Assembly: GCA_902793405.1 (NCBI GenBank)
Contig: CADBDH010000002.1
Coordinates: 109,672-173,671 of the forward strand
Reading direction: 5' to 3'
DNA length: 64,000 bases
DNA from: an uncultured Bacteroidales bacterium
Lineage (GTDB): Bacteria; Bacteroidota; Bacteroidia; Bacteroidales; Muribaculaceae
In this document: piece by piece, positions 41,288-48,637 of the stretch
Layout: the number at the start of each line of letters is the position of its first letter
How positions within the stretch are numbered: the stretch's first letter is position 1
The notes under the pieces: generated by a model
What the model was told of the DNA's origin: nothing
Seen by the model: the letters and a program-made list of their open reading frames with translations, nothing else
The model's database searches: none
Program-made: the position numbers and the translations under genes

Positions 41288-43657
41288 TTAAAGAATTTCA
41301 AATTTGGCGAATTTCAACAGCAGTTTGCGCGTCTGCCCGTCGTGGAAGGCGACATCAATCTTGGGGTCGCCGCTGGTGTCGATATTGGTGACCGTTCCGC
41401 GCCCGAACCGCTGGTGCAGTATCTCACACCCCACGCTCAATTCCTCGATGGTGTGGATGGTGAAATTGCCGTTGCCAGCAGCAGGCGGCGGGGTGGGCGA
41501 GGGCGTCGAGACAGGCCTTGCCGTCGGCCTTGGCGAGAGCGGCGTGGGTGCCGGCTTGGGTTTGGGCTTTGCGGTTGGCATTGTCCGTGTGGGCCGGGGC
41601 TCAGCTTCGGTAGAATAGCGTGTCCTCGTTCTCGAAGGCACCGGGGCCGAGTTGGTGCTGCCCATGAGCAGGTAGTCGGAGTCGAGGTCTCGCAGGAAAC
41701 GGCTCATCACGCAGCTCTTGGTCTGCCCGTTGTGGTAACGCGACGTGGCATAGGTGATAATGCAGTTTACCTCGGCACGGGTGATGGCGACATACAGCAG
41801 CCGCCTCTCCTCCTCGATCTGCGCCAGCGAGTCCATGCTCATGGCGCTGGGAAACAGGTCTTCTTCCACGCCCACGATGATAACGTTGCGGAATTCCAGA
41901 CCCTTGGCGGCATGGACGGTCATCAGGGTAACTTTCTCGCCGTCGGGGTCGTTCATGTCCTGGTCGGTGAGCAGTGACGTCTCGGCCAGGAAGTCCCCAA
42001 TCTGGCAATGCTCGTCGCCGGTCTCTTCCTTAATCTGCTGGAAATCGTTCACGGCGTTCATCAGCTCGTCGAGGTTCTCGATACGGCTGATATTCTCGGG
42101 CGTGTTGTCGCCCATGAGCACGCTTTTCAGCTTCGTTCGGCGGATGGTCTCGGCCGCCACCGTCAGGGCGTTGCTGCCGCCCTGGTTGAGTTCTATTAGG
42201 CTGTTCATCAGGGCGATGAAGCCCTCCAGCTTGGTCAATGTTCCGCGGTTTACGTTCAGTCCGTATTGTTCGGCGTGGTTCATCACCTGCCACAGGCTCA
42301 CGCCGTTCTGGGTGGCGCAGTGGGTGATTTTGCCCACGGTGGTGTCGCCGATGCCGCGGGTGGGGTAGTTGATAACGCGCCGCAGGGCCTCGTCATCGTC
42401 GGGGTTGATGACAAGCCTGAGGTAGCAGATGGCGTCTTTCACCTCCTTGCGCTGGTAGAACGACAGGCCGCCGTAGATGCGGTAGGGGATGGCGTTGCGC
42501 ATATTGCCGTGCTTGTCGCGGCGGCCGCCGTTGCTCAGGGCCTCCTCGAGCACGCGCGACTGGGCATTGGTGCGGTACAGCACGGCATAGTCCTCGTAGC
42601 TATCGCCCTGGCGTGCCTTGAGCGCGGCAATCTGGTTGGCAACCACATAGGCCTCCTCATAGTCGCTGAAGCAGCGGATGACGGGAATCTTGTCGCCCAC
42701 CTGGTTCTTACTGAACAGGTGCTTGCGTATCTGGCCTTTGTTCTTCTCTATCAGGCTGTTGGCGGCGTCGGTGATGGTTTGGGTCGAACGGTAGTTGCGC
42801 TCGAGTTTAAAGGTCTTGATGTCGGGGTAGAGCCTCTGCAGGCGCAGGATATTGTCGATGTTGGCGCCGCGAAAACTGTAGATGCTCTGCGCATCGTCGC
42901 CCACGACGCACAGGCGGTTATATTTCTTGCTCAGCTGGTGCACAATCAGGTGCTGCGAGAAGTTGGTGTCCTGATACTCGTCAACGAGGATGTAGCGGAA
43001 GAACTCCTGGTAGCGCTCCAGCACGTCGGGATGGTCGCGCAGCAGCAGGTTGGTGTAGAACAGCAGGTCATCAAAGTCCATCGCTCCGGCAATGCGGCAG
43101 CGGTTCCAGTAGGCCTTGTAGATGGCGACCGTCTCGGGACGCTGGGCATCGCGGTCGGCATCGATGAGGGCCTGGTTGCGGGCATAGTCCTCGGGCGAGA
43201 TGAGCGCGTTCTTGGCGTTGCTGATCTGCGTCTGTAGGCTTGCGGGCTTATAGACCTTGTCGTCCAAGCCCATGTCCTTGACGATGAGTTTGATGAGCGA
43301 ACGCGAATCGCTCTGGTCATAGATGGTGAAGTCACTCTTGAACCCGATGAGCTCGGCATTGCGGCGCAGCAGCCTCGAGAAGATGGAGTGGAACGTGCCC
43401 ATCCACAGCTGTGCGGCCACTTCGGGGCCTGCCAGCGGCTCGATGCGCTCTCGCATCTCGCGGGCGGCCTTGTTGGTGAACGTGAGCGCCATGATGCGCC
43501 ACGGCTCATAGCCCTGGTGGAGCAGGTGCACAATCTTATACGTCAGCACGCGCGTCTTGCCCGACCCCGCACCGGCGATCACCAACTGCGGCCCGTCGCA
43601 ATACTCGACTGCCGCACGCTGTTGCTCGTTCAGTTTCTCCAGATAATCCTCATTCAT
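41288..43657 (-). CDS. pcrA: UvrD/PcrA-type superfamily 1 DNA helicase
   Basis: The 789-residue 3'-5' helicase works in DNA repair and replication fork upkeep. It has the Q motif (LNEQQRAAV), Walker A AGAGSGKTRVL near residue 30, motif II DEYQDTNFSQ near 227, GDDAQSIYSFRGA, and motifs V and VI (VTLMTVHAAKGLEF, RRLLYVAITRAE). A long Pro/Thr/Lys-rich linker (about 680-735) joins a C-terminal Tudor-like domain (GCEILHQRFGRGTVTNI) that binds RNA polymerase in PcrA. The ATG at 43657 is preferred over a GTG at 43663, which overlaps the promoter. The linker is longer than usual. Confidence 0.95.
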   Translation of the reverse strand: MNEDYLEKLNEQQRAAVEYCDGPQLVIAGAGSGKTRVLTYKIVHLLHQGYEPWRIMALTFTNKAAREMRERIEPLAGPEVAAQLWMGTFHSIFSRLLRRNAELIGFKSDFTIYDQSDSRSLIKLIVKDMGLDDKVYKPASLQTQISNAKNALISPEDYARNQALIDADRDAQRPETVAIYKAYWNRCRIAGAMDFDDLLFYTNLLLRDHPDVLERYQEFFRYILVDEYQDTNFSQHLIVHQLSKKYNRLCVVGDDAQSIYSFRGANIDNILRLQRLYPDIKTFKLERNYRSTQTITDAANSLIEKNKGQIRKHLFSKNQVGDKIPVIRCFSDYEEAYVVANQIAALKARQGDSYEDYAVLYRTNAQSRVLEEALSNGGRRDKHGNMRNAIPYRIYGGLSFYQRKEVKDAICYLRLVINPDDDEALRRVINYPTRGIGDTTVGKITHCATQNGVSLWQVMNHAEQYGLNVNRGTLTKLEGFIALMNSLIELNQGGSNALTVAAETIRRTKLKSVLMGDNTPENISRIENLDELMNAVNDFQQIKEETGDEHCQIGDFLAETSLLTDQDMNDPDGEKVTLMTVHAAKGLEFRNVIIVGVEEDLFPSAMSMDSLAQIEEERRLLYVAITRAEVNCIITYATSRYHNGQTKSCVMSRFLRDLDSDYLLMGSTNSAPVPSRTRTRYSTEAEPRPTRTMPTAKPKPKPAPTPLSPRPTARPVSTPSPTPPPAAGNGNFTIHTIEELSVGCEILHQRFGRGTVTNIDTSGDPKIDVAFHDGQTRKLLLKFAKFEIL

Positions 43658-43662
43658 GGTCA

Positions 43663-43670
43663 CAAAAATA
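43663..43670 (-). promoter_or_regulatory. -7 box of pcrA, 5 bases from the ATG
   Basis: TATTTTTG on the minus strand followed by TGACC and the ATG at 43657, so the transcript should have virtually no leader. Confidence 0.6.
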
Positions 43671-43688
43671 CTATTTTTTCTCGATTCA

Positions 43689-43839
43689 TTAAAACATCAA
43701 TCCCCACGAATTGTCATGAAATAATCATTAATACTCATTCGTGTGATTTAAAACATGAATGTCCACGAATCTCCATGAATTGTCATGAATAATTAATTTT
43801 TGTTCATTCGTGGTCATTTCCGGTCATTCGTGTGATATT
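43689..43839. repeat. CACGAATG hairpin repeats, two copies
   Basis: Two hairpins of the same family as 39419-39583. The second has arms ACATGAATGTCCACGAATC and its loose complement ending in CATTTCCGGTCATTCGTGT. They separate the pcrA promoter from the HSDR_N gene stop. Confidence 0.75.
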
Positions 43840-44296
43840 AAAGTTCGCGGTACTCTGGGATGGCTTCCAGGAAGCGGTAGCTGCCGTTGTCATAGTCGAT
43901 TTGGCAGCAGTAGTGGTTCAGGCCGTTGCTCACGATCAGGTACTTGGCCTTCAGCACCATGTTGTAGCGCACAATCTGGTCAAACGTCTTTTGTGTCACG
44001 TTGATGCTCGGTGCCTTGTACTCGACGATGACCAGCGGCTGGCCCGTGCGGTCGCCCACCACCGTGTCGCAGCGTCGTGCGATGCCGTTCTGTGTCAGCG
44101 ACACCTCGTTACCCATCAGCGCGGCGGGGAACTGTTTCTCGGTAATCAGCCAGTTGACGAAGTGCTGCCGCACCCACTCCTCGGGCGTCAGTGCCACCCA
44201 ACGCTCGCGCAGCCGGTCCCAGATGGCCCACGAGCCATCGTCCCGCTTCTTCACCTTGTACTCATATTCCGGCAAATTCAACTCCACCATCGTCAT
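43838..44296 (-). CDS. HSDR_N domain protein (type I restriction R N-terminal, PD-(D/E)XK fold)
   Basis: The 152-residue protein is a stand-alone HSDR_N-type domain: LTPEEWVRQHFVNWLI, then the nuclease-like core CDTVVGDRTGQPLVIVEYKAP (D...ExK) near 80-95, and TFDQIVRYNMVLKAKYLIVSNG. Such short proteins are common in Bacteroidetes and lack helicase or specificity subunits, so they are not a restriction system by themselves. Starts at 44296 and 44290 are both ATG. The 3' end merges into CACGAATG hairpins; the 5' side has none. It is divergent from the M64 gene. Confidence 0.85.
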   Translation of the reverse strand: MTMVELNLPEYEYKVKKRDDGSWAIWDRLRERWVALTPEEWVRQHFVNWLITEKQFPAALMGNEVSLTQNGIARRCDTVVGDRTGQPLVIVEYKAPSINVTQKTFDQIVRYNMVLKAKYLIVSNGLNHYCCQIDYDNGSYRFLEAIPEYREL

Positions 44297-44393
44297 TTCT
44301 CGCTCAAACAACAGGAACTACTATGAACAACTTAAACAACACTAAAATTGAAGACTTGATTCTTGTTCTTGCCTGTTATCCTTTTTCTCTTCA

Positions 44394-44401
44394 CAAAAGT
44401 A
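44394..44401 (-). promoter_or_regulatory. -7 box of HSDR_N gene
   Basis: TACTTTTG on the minus strand, 97 bases before the ATG at 44296. Confidence 0.55.
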
Positions 44402-44420
44402 CAATAATTGTTCCAACTTT

Positions 44421-44441
44421 TTAGTCCCTAGTCCCTAGTTT
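44421..44441 (+). repeat. 7-base-period repeat, locus D
   Basis: Three contiguous heptamers, TTAGTCC, CTAGTCC, CTAGTTT, end three bases before the -7 box of the M64 gene. Confidence 0.55.
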
Positions 44442-44444
44442 TTG

Positions 44445-44452
44445 TATCTTTG
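44445..44452 (+). promoter_or_regulatory. -7 box of M64 peptidase gene
   Basis: TATCTTTG on the plus strand, 24 bases before the ATG at 44477. Confidence 0.65.
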
Positions 44453-44476
44453 CGGGAAAAACTAGACCAAGCAATC

Positions 44477-45895
44477 ATGAAAAGAACAGTTATCGCGTTA
44501 CTTCTGGTAGCTGTGGCCGCCCTTGCCGCGGTGGCGCAGCAGTTCGAGGACTATTTCGACGGCCGCACGCTGCGGCTCGACTACATCTTTGCCGGCAACA
44601 ACCGTGACCAGCAGATTTTCTTTGAGCAGGCCTACTGCACGCCATGCTGGGCGGGACGCAAAAGCCGCCTGGCCGACGTGCCCCTCAAGGGCAACGGCCA
44701 AATCCAGGTCAAGGACCATGCCACGGGCCAGGTGCTGTTTGTGCACACGTTCTCGACCCTGTTCCAGGAGTGGCAGGCTACCGAGGAGGCCACCCGTGTC
44801 AACCGCGCCTTTGCCGCCAGCTACAATGTGCCCATGCCCAAGCAGCCCGTCGATGTCACCGTCTCGCTCATCGACTTCCATGGCAAGGTGGTGGGCTCGA
44901 TGACTCACACCGTTGACCCGTCCGACATCCTCATCCGCCAGCTGGGCGACAACGGCATCCCCTACCATTATGTGTGGAAAGGTAAGACTGTAGAGACGCA
45001 AAATCTTGCGTCTCAGGACGAGCCCGGCAAGCGCAACTACGAGCCCACCCAGGGTCCCCTTGACGGTGAACCCGACATCACCCAGTGCATCGACCTGGCC
45101 ATCGTTGCCGAGGGCTACACCCGCGCCCAGATGGGCAAGTTCTACGCCGACTGCCAGCGTGTGGTCGATGCCCTGTTTGCCCATGAGCCCTTCACCTCGC
45201 TCAAGAACCGCTTCAACGTTGTTGCCGTGGCTGCCGAGTCACTCACCAGCGGCCCCAGCGTGCCCCACCTGGGACGGTGGAGCGCCACCCCCGTGGGCAC
45301 CCACTACGACACCTTCTACAGCGATCGCTACCTGATGACGCAGGACATCCACCGCCTCTATGACGTGCTGTCGGGCGTCCCCTTCGAGCACATCATCGTC
45401 CTGGTCAACAGTGACACCTACGGCGGCGGGGGCATCTACAACCAGCTCACCGTCACCACCAGCGACCATCCCACCTTCCATCAGGTGCTCGTCCACGAGT
45501 TTGGCCATGCCTATGCCGGTCTGGGCGACGAATACTTCTATGACGACGGCTACGAGACCATGTATCCCGCCGACACCGAGCCCTGGGAGCCCAACCTCAC
45601 CACCCTGGTCGATTTCCAGAGCAAGTGGGCCGACATGCTGCCCAAGGGCACACCCGTGCCCACGCCTCCCGATCCCAAGGTGCCCAACTACCGCAAAATC
45701 ACCAACGACAAGGAGCAGCGCCTGCTCGACGCTGCCACCCAGCGCGTCGGCGTCTTTGAGGGCGGCGGTTACCAGAGCAAGGGCGTCTACCGTCCCGCCC
45801 AGGAGTGCCGCATGAAAATCAACGAGGTCACCAACTTCTGCCCCGTCTGCTCCCGCGCCATCCAGCGCATCACCGACTTCTACACAAGCCATTAG
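44477..45895 (+). CDS. Secreted M64 (IgA-peptidase-like) metallopeptidase
   Basis: The 472-residue protein has a signal peptide (VIALLLVAVAALAAVAQ), an N-terminal beta domain of about 150 residues (peptidase M64 N-terminal type), and the M64 catalytic domain with DLAIVAEGYTRAQMGKF and the zinc motif HEFGHAYAGLGDEYFY near residue 340. The family prototype cleaves IgA; the substrate here is unknown. A copy of the palindromic repeat lies in frame at 44991-45014, encoding VETQNLAS in the linker between the two domains. A TTG start at 44450 is rejected since it lies in the promoter. Confidence 0.9.
   Translation: MKRTVIALLLVAVAALAAVAQQFEDYFDGRTLRLDYIFAGNNRDQQIFFEQAYCTPCWAGRKSRLADVPLKGNGQIQVKDHATGQVLFVHTFSTLFQEWQATEEATRVNRAFAASYNVPMPKQPVDVTVSLIDFHGKVVGSMTHTVDPSDILIRQLGDNGIPYHYVWKGKTVETQNLASQDEPGKRNYEPTQGPLDGEPDITQCIDLAIVAEGYTRAQMGKFYADCQRVVDALFAHEPFTSLKNRFNVVAVAAESLTSGPSVPHLGRWSATPVGTHYDTFYSDRYLMTQDIHRLYDVLSGVPFEHIIVLVNSDTYGGGGIYNQLTVTTSDHPTFHQVLVHEFGHAYAGLGDEYFYDDGYETMYPADTEPWEPNLTTLVDFQSKWADMLPKGTPVPTPPDPKVPNYRKITNDKEQRLLDAATQRVGVFEGGGYQSKGVYRPAQECRMKINEVTNFCPVCSRAIQRITDFYTSH
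44991..45014. repeat. Palindromic repeat copy inside the M64 gene
   Basis: GAGACGCAA and TTGCGTCTC form a perfect 9-bp stem around AATC, with the left end TA extending the family consensus seen at 30187-30226. It is translated in frame. Confidence 0.75.
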
Positions 45896-45913
45896 AGCTC
45901 GCTGGCGCGAGAG

Positions 45914-46024
45914 GTCTTGGGTCTAGAGTTTAGAGTTTAGAGTGTTCGCTTGCGCGAGCAGCTTAGAGCTTAGGAGGGCTCGCGTTGCTCGCAGCTTAGA
46001 GCTTAGGGCTTAGAGCTTAGAGGG
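45914..46024 (+). repeat. 7-base-period repeat, locus E, with GCGAGC hairpins
   Basis: Three blocks of heptamers (GTCTAGA, GTTTAGA twice; GCTTAGA, GCTTAGG; GCTTAGA, GCTTAGG, GCTTAGA twice), each preceded by a GC-rich GCTCGC/GCGAGC hairpin, directly after the M64 stop. This is the same hairpin-plus-heptamer design as at 34862-34945. Confidence 0.75.
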
Positions 46025-46037
46025 GCTGCCGCACTGA

Positions 46038-46146
46038 GCTCCGTTAGGAGCGATATGGTTTAGGCAGGGGTGAAGCGAGGCGCAGCCGAGTGCAACCCCT
46101 GTAATAGAGTGCAACCCCAGCTCACCAACCCAAGCCCCATCGGGGC
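46038..46146. repeat. GC-rich multi-hairpin repeat
   Basis: Three successive hairpins: GCTCC/GGAGC (46038-46051), CAGGGGT/ACCCCTG (46065-46101) and GCCCC/GGGGC (46134-46146). The style resembles dispersed multi-hairpin repeats seen in Bacteroidetes intergenic DNA. The gene-free stretch 45896-46812 consists mostly of this and the other repeats listed. Confidence 0.6.
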
Positions 46147-46167
46147 GGCACAAAACCTATCTCATGC

Positions 46168-46246
46168 GAAGACAAAAAAGACAAGAACGAAAATTATATT
46201 TTATTGATAATCAATACGTTGTCATTCTTGTCCTTCTTGTCTTCAA
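46168..46246. repeat. 80-bp palindromic element, copy 2
   Basis: Inverted relative to copy 1 at 35006-35085. Arms GAAGACAAAAAAGACAAGAA and its partner ending CTTCTTGTCTTC surround a TATTGATAATCAATA centre. Confidence 0.75.
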
Positions 46247-46350
46247 ACCTAAAAAACTTGGCGTCTTGGCGTGAGGCCGAAGAGGGCGGATGCCCAACTA
46301 GAAACTGGGGATAAAAAGTTTTCCGTCCGTCCGCCTATATTATATATATA

Positions 46351-46486
46351 ACGGAAGAAACGGAAAACGGAAGAGACGGAGAACTATTGTTATCGCAAGC
46401 TTTAACAATAAATTTCTATATCTATATACTAATCCAGTTCTACTGCAATTTATTCTATTCCGTCCGTGTTTTCCGTTCCGTCCGCG
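46351..46486. repeat. Inverted repeat of ACGGAA units
   Basis: The left arm, rich in ACGGAA/GACGG units (46351-46382), is loosely complementary to the right arm (46458-46486, TTCCGTCCGTGTTTTCC...). Part of the right arm recurs inverted at 46694-46710. The short open frame across this region is not a gene. Confidence 0.6.
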
Positions 46487-46758
46487 TGTACACGGCCCCA
46501 CGCTGCAACTTTCAAACAACTCCAACATGAACCTGGTTAGACAACCGTAACAACTATTTTATTTAGGAATCCGCATTCTTGGTTGAGGGGGGAGTGCGGA
46601 TGCCATTAGCTTAATTGGTTTAATTCGCCGACAGTTAAAGGTTCGCAGGAAGAAAAACTTCGCGGCTTGGCGCCTTAGCGTGGGGCGTGTGCACGCGGAC
46701 GGAACGGAAGAATCGAACAAAACAACGAAATAAAGTATTAAGTGAACGCAATTTGTAC

Positions 46759-46766
46759 TATCTTTG
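46759..46766 (+). promoter_or_regulatory. -7 box of gpmI
   Basis: TATCTTTG on the plus strand, 46 bases before the gpmI ATG. Confidence 0.65.
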
Positions 46767-46812
46767 CAGTTCCAAAATCAGGTTTAACAAAACAAATAGG
46801 TAAAATACAATT

Positions 46813-48336
46813 ATGGCAAAGAAAGCAATATTGATTATCCTGGACGGCTGGGGCGAGGGTCCCAAAGGCCACAGCAACGCGATTTATAGTACCCCGACTC
46901 CTTATCTGGACTTCCTGCGTGCCGCCTATCCGCACAGCACGCTCAAGGCCTGCGGCGAGGACGTGGGTCTGCCCGACGGCCAGATGGGCAACAGCGAGGT
47001 GGGCCACCTGAACATTGGTGGCGGCCGCGTCGTCTATCAGGACCTGGTCAAGATCAACAAGAGCATCAAGGACGGCTCTATCCTGAAGAATCCCGAAATC
47101 GTGAACGCCTACACCTATGCCAAGGAGAATGGCAAGGCCCTGCACATCATGGGCCTGACGAGCACGGGTGGCGTGCACAGCTCGCAGGAGCACCTGATGG
47201 CCCTGTGCGACATCGCCAAGGACTATGGCCTGGAGCGCGTGTTTGTGCACTGCTTCATGGACGGCCGCGACACCGACCCCGAGAGCGGTAAGGGATTTGT
47301 GAACACGGTAGCCGAGCACTGCAAGCAGAGCGCCGGCACGGTGGCCACGGTCATCGGCCGCTACTATGCGATGGACCGCAACAACAACTGGGACCGCATC
47401 AAGGTGGCCTATGACATGCTCACCGCCGGCGAGGGCAAGCAGAGCGACGATATGGTAAGGGCCATCCAGGAGAGCTATGACGAGGGTGTGACCGACGAGT
47501 TCATCAAGCCCATCGTCAACTCGACCGTGGACGGCCGCATCCAGGAGGGTGACGTGGTCATCTTCTTCAACTTCCGCAACGACCGCGCCAAGCAGATTAC
47601 CATCGCCTTGACGCAGCAGGACAAGCCCGAGGACGGCATGAAGGTCATCCCCGGCCTGCAGTACTACTGCATGACGCCCTATGACCCGACGTTCAAGGAC
47701 GTGCACGTGCTCTTCCCCAAGGAGAATGTGGATAACACGCTGTCGCAGTATCTGGCCAGCCAGGGCAAGCGCCAGCTGCACATCGCCGAGACGGAAAAGT
47801 ATGCCCACGTGACGTTCTTCTTTAGCGGCGGACGCGAGCAGCCCTTCGAGAACGAGGACCGCATCCTGGTTCCCTCGCCCGACGTTGCCACCTATGACCT
47901 GAAACCCGAGATGAGCGCCTATGAGGTGCGCGACAAGCTGGTGGCTGCCATCCGCGAGGACAAGTACGACTTTATCGTGGTGAACTATGCCAACGGCGAC
48001 ATGGTGGGCCACACCGGCGTGTATGGCGCCATCACCCAGGCCGTGAAGGCCGTTGACCGCTGCGTGCACGACACCGTCGAGGCCGCCCGCGCGACGGGCT
48101 ATGAGGCTATCATCATCGCCGACCATGGCAATGCCGACCACGCCATCAACAGCGACGGCACGCCCAACACGGCCCACTCGCTCAACCCCGTGCCCATCAT
48201 CTATGTGACCGAGGACCCCGAGCTCATTATCAACACGGGCCGTCTGGCCGACGTGGCACCCAGCATCCTGCAGATCATGGGCCTGCCGCAGCCTAAGGAG
48301 ATGACCGGCCACGGCCTCATCGACGTAACCAAGTAA
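46813..48336 (+). CDS. gpmI: 2,3-bisphosphoglycerate-independent phosphoglycerate mutase
   Basis: The 507-residue glycolytic enzyme interconverts 3- and 2-phosphoglycerate with two Mn ions. Motifs are the N-terminal metal site [11 protein letters not shown], the phosphoserine loop [14 protein letters not shown] near residue 60, [23 protein letters not shown], and the late metal sites [12 protein letters not shown] and [10 protein letters not shown]. Length and order are normal. It lies between a repeat island and a strong hairpin and seems to be a single-gene unit. Confidence 0.96.
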   Translation: MAKKAILIILDGWGEGPKGHSNAIYSTPTPYLDFLRAAYPHSTLKACGEDVGLPDGQMGNSEVGHLNIGGGRVVYQDLVKINKSIKDGSILKNPEIVNAYTYAKENGKALHIMGLTSTGGVHSSQEHLMALCDIAKDYGLERVFVHCFMDGRDTDPESGKGFVNTVAEHCKQSAGTVATVIGRYYAMDRNNNWDRIKVAYDMLTAGEGKQSDDMVRAIQESYDEGVTDEFIKPIVNSTVDGRIQEGDVVIFFNFRNDRAKQITIALTQQDKPEDGMKVIPGLQYYCMTPYDPTFKDVHVLFPKENVDNTLSQYLASQGKRQLHIAETEKYAHVTFFFSGGREQPFENEDRILVPSPDVATYDLKPEMSAYEVRDKLVAAIREDKYDFIVVNYANGDMVGHTGVYGAITQAVKAVDRCVHDTVEAARATGYEAIIIADHGNADHAINSDGTPNTAHSLNPVPIIYVTEDPELIINTGRLADVAPSILQIMGLPQPKEMTGHGLIDVTK

Positions 48337-48365
48337 TCACAACCGACGTCCACCCTTAAGAATAA

Positions 48366-48401
48366 CCCGGGACCGCTTTTCGTGAGAATTGCGGTCCCGG
48401 G
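48366..48401 (+). terminator. Hairpin after gpmI
   Basis: CCCGGGACCGC (48366-48376) and GCGGTCCCGGG (48391-48401) form a perfect 11-bp GC-rich stem 29 bases after the stop; only a short CATT follows, so the T tract is poor. Confidence 0.6.
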
Positions 48402-48430
48402 CCTCATTATGACATGGTGGGTTTTATCTG

Positions 48431-48560
48431 GCCTAAGGGCAGAGAATGGCGTTGATGAACTAACGCCTGAAAACTGTGATTGAGCTTCGCTCGAGAAATC
48501 AAACAAAATTATTGATAAAATAAAAAAAAATTGTTGTTTAATTCTTCGGCCGCAGGCCTA
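48431..48560. repeat. Modular three-hairpin repeat, copy 1
   Basis: Starts GCCTAAGGG, then GATTGAGCTTCGCTCGAGAA, a variable middle hairpin (AAACAA ... TTGTTT) and a GGCCgcaGGCC end. The order and much of the sequence match 60127-60246. With the hairpin at 48366 it fills most of the spacer 48337-48637, which has no gene. Confidence 0.65.
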
Positions 48561-48637
48561 TTCATAGTTGTGTCAATTGGGTTTGCAACAGCCCAGGAAG
48601 ATTAATAGGCGTTGTTGCTGCGGCATGGCGGACGGTT

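Noticed and set aside
43838-44296. Type I restriction system
   Set aside because: Only an HSDR_N-type domain is present; no helicase, methylase or specificity gene is nearby.
46340-46528. Open frame of 62 residues on the minus strand in the repeat island
   Set aside because: It runs across the ACGGAA inverted repeat, has no promoter, and its protein is low-complexity without family features.
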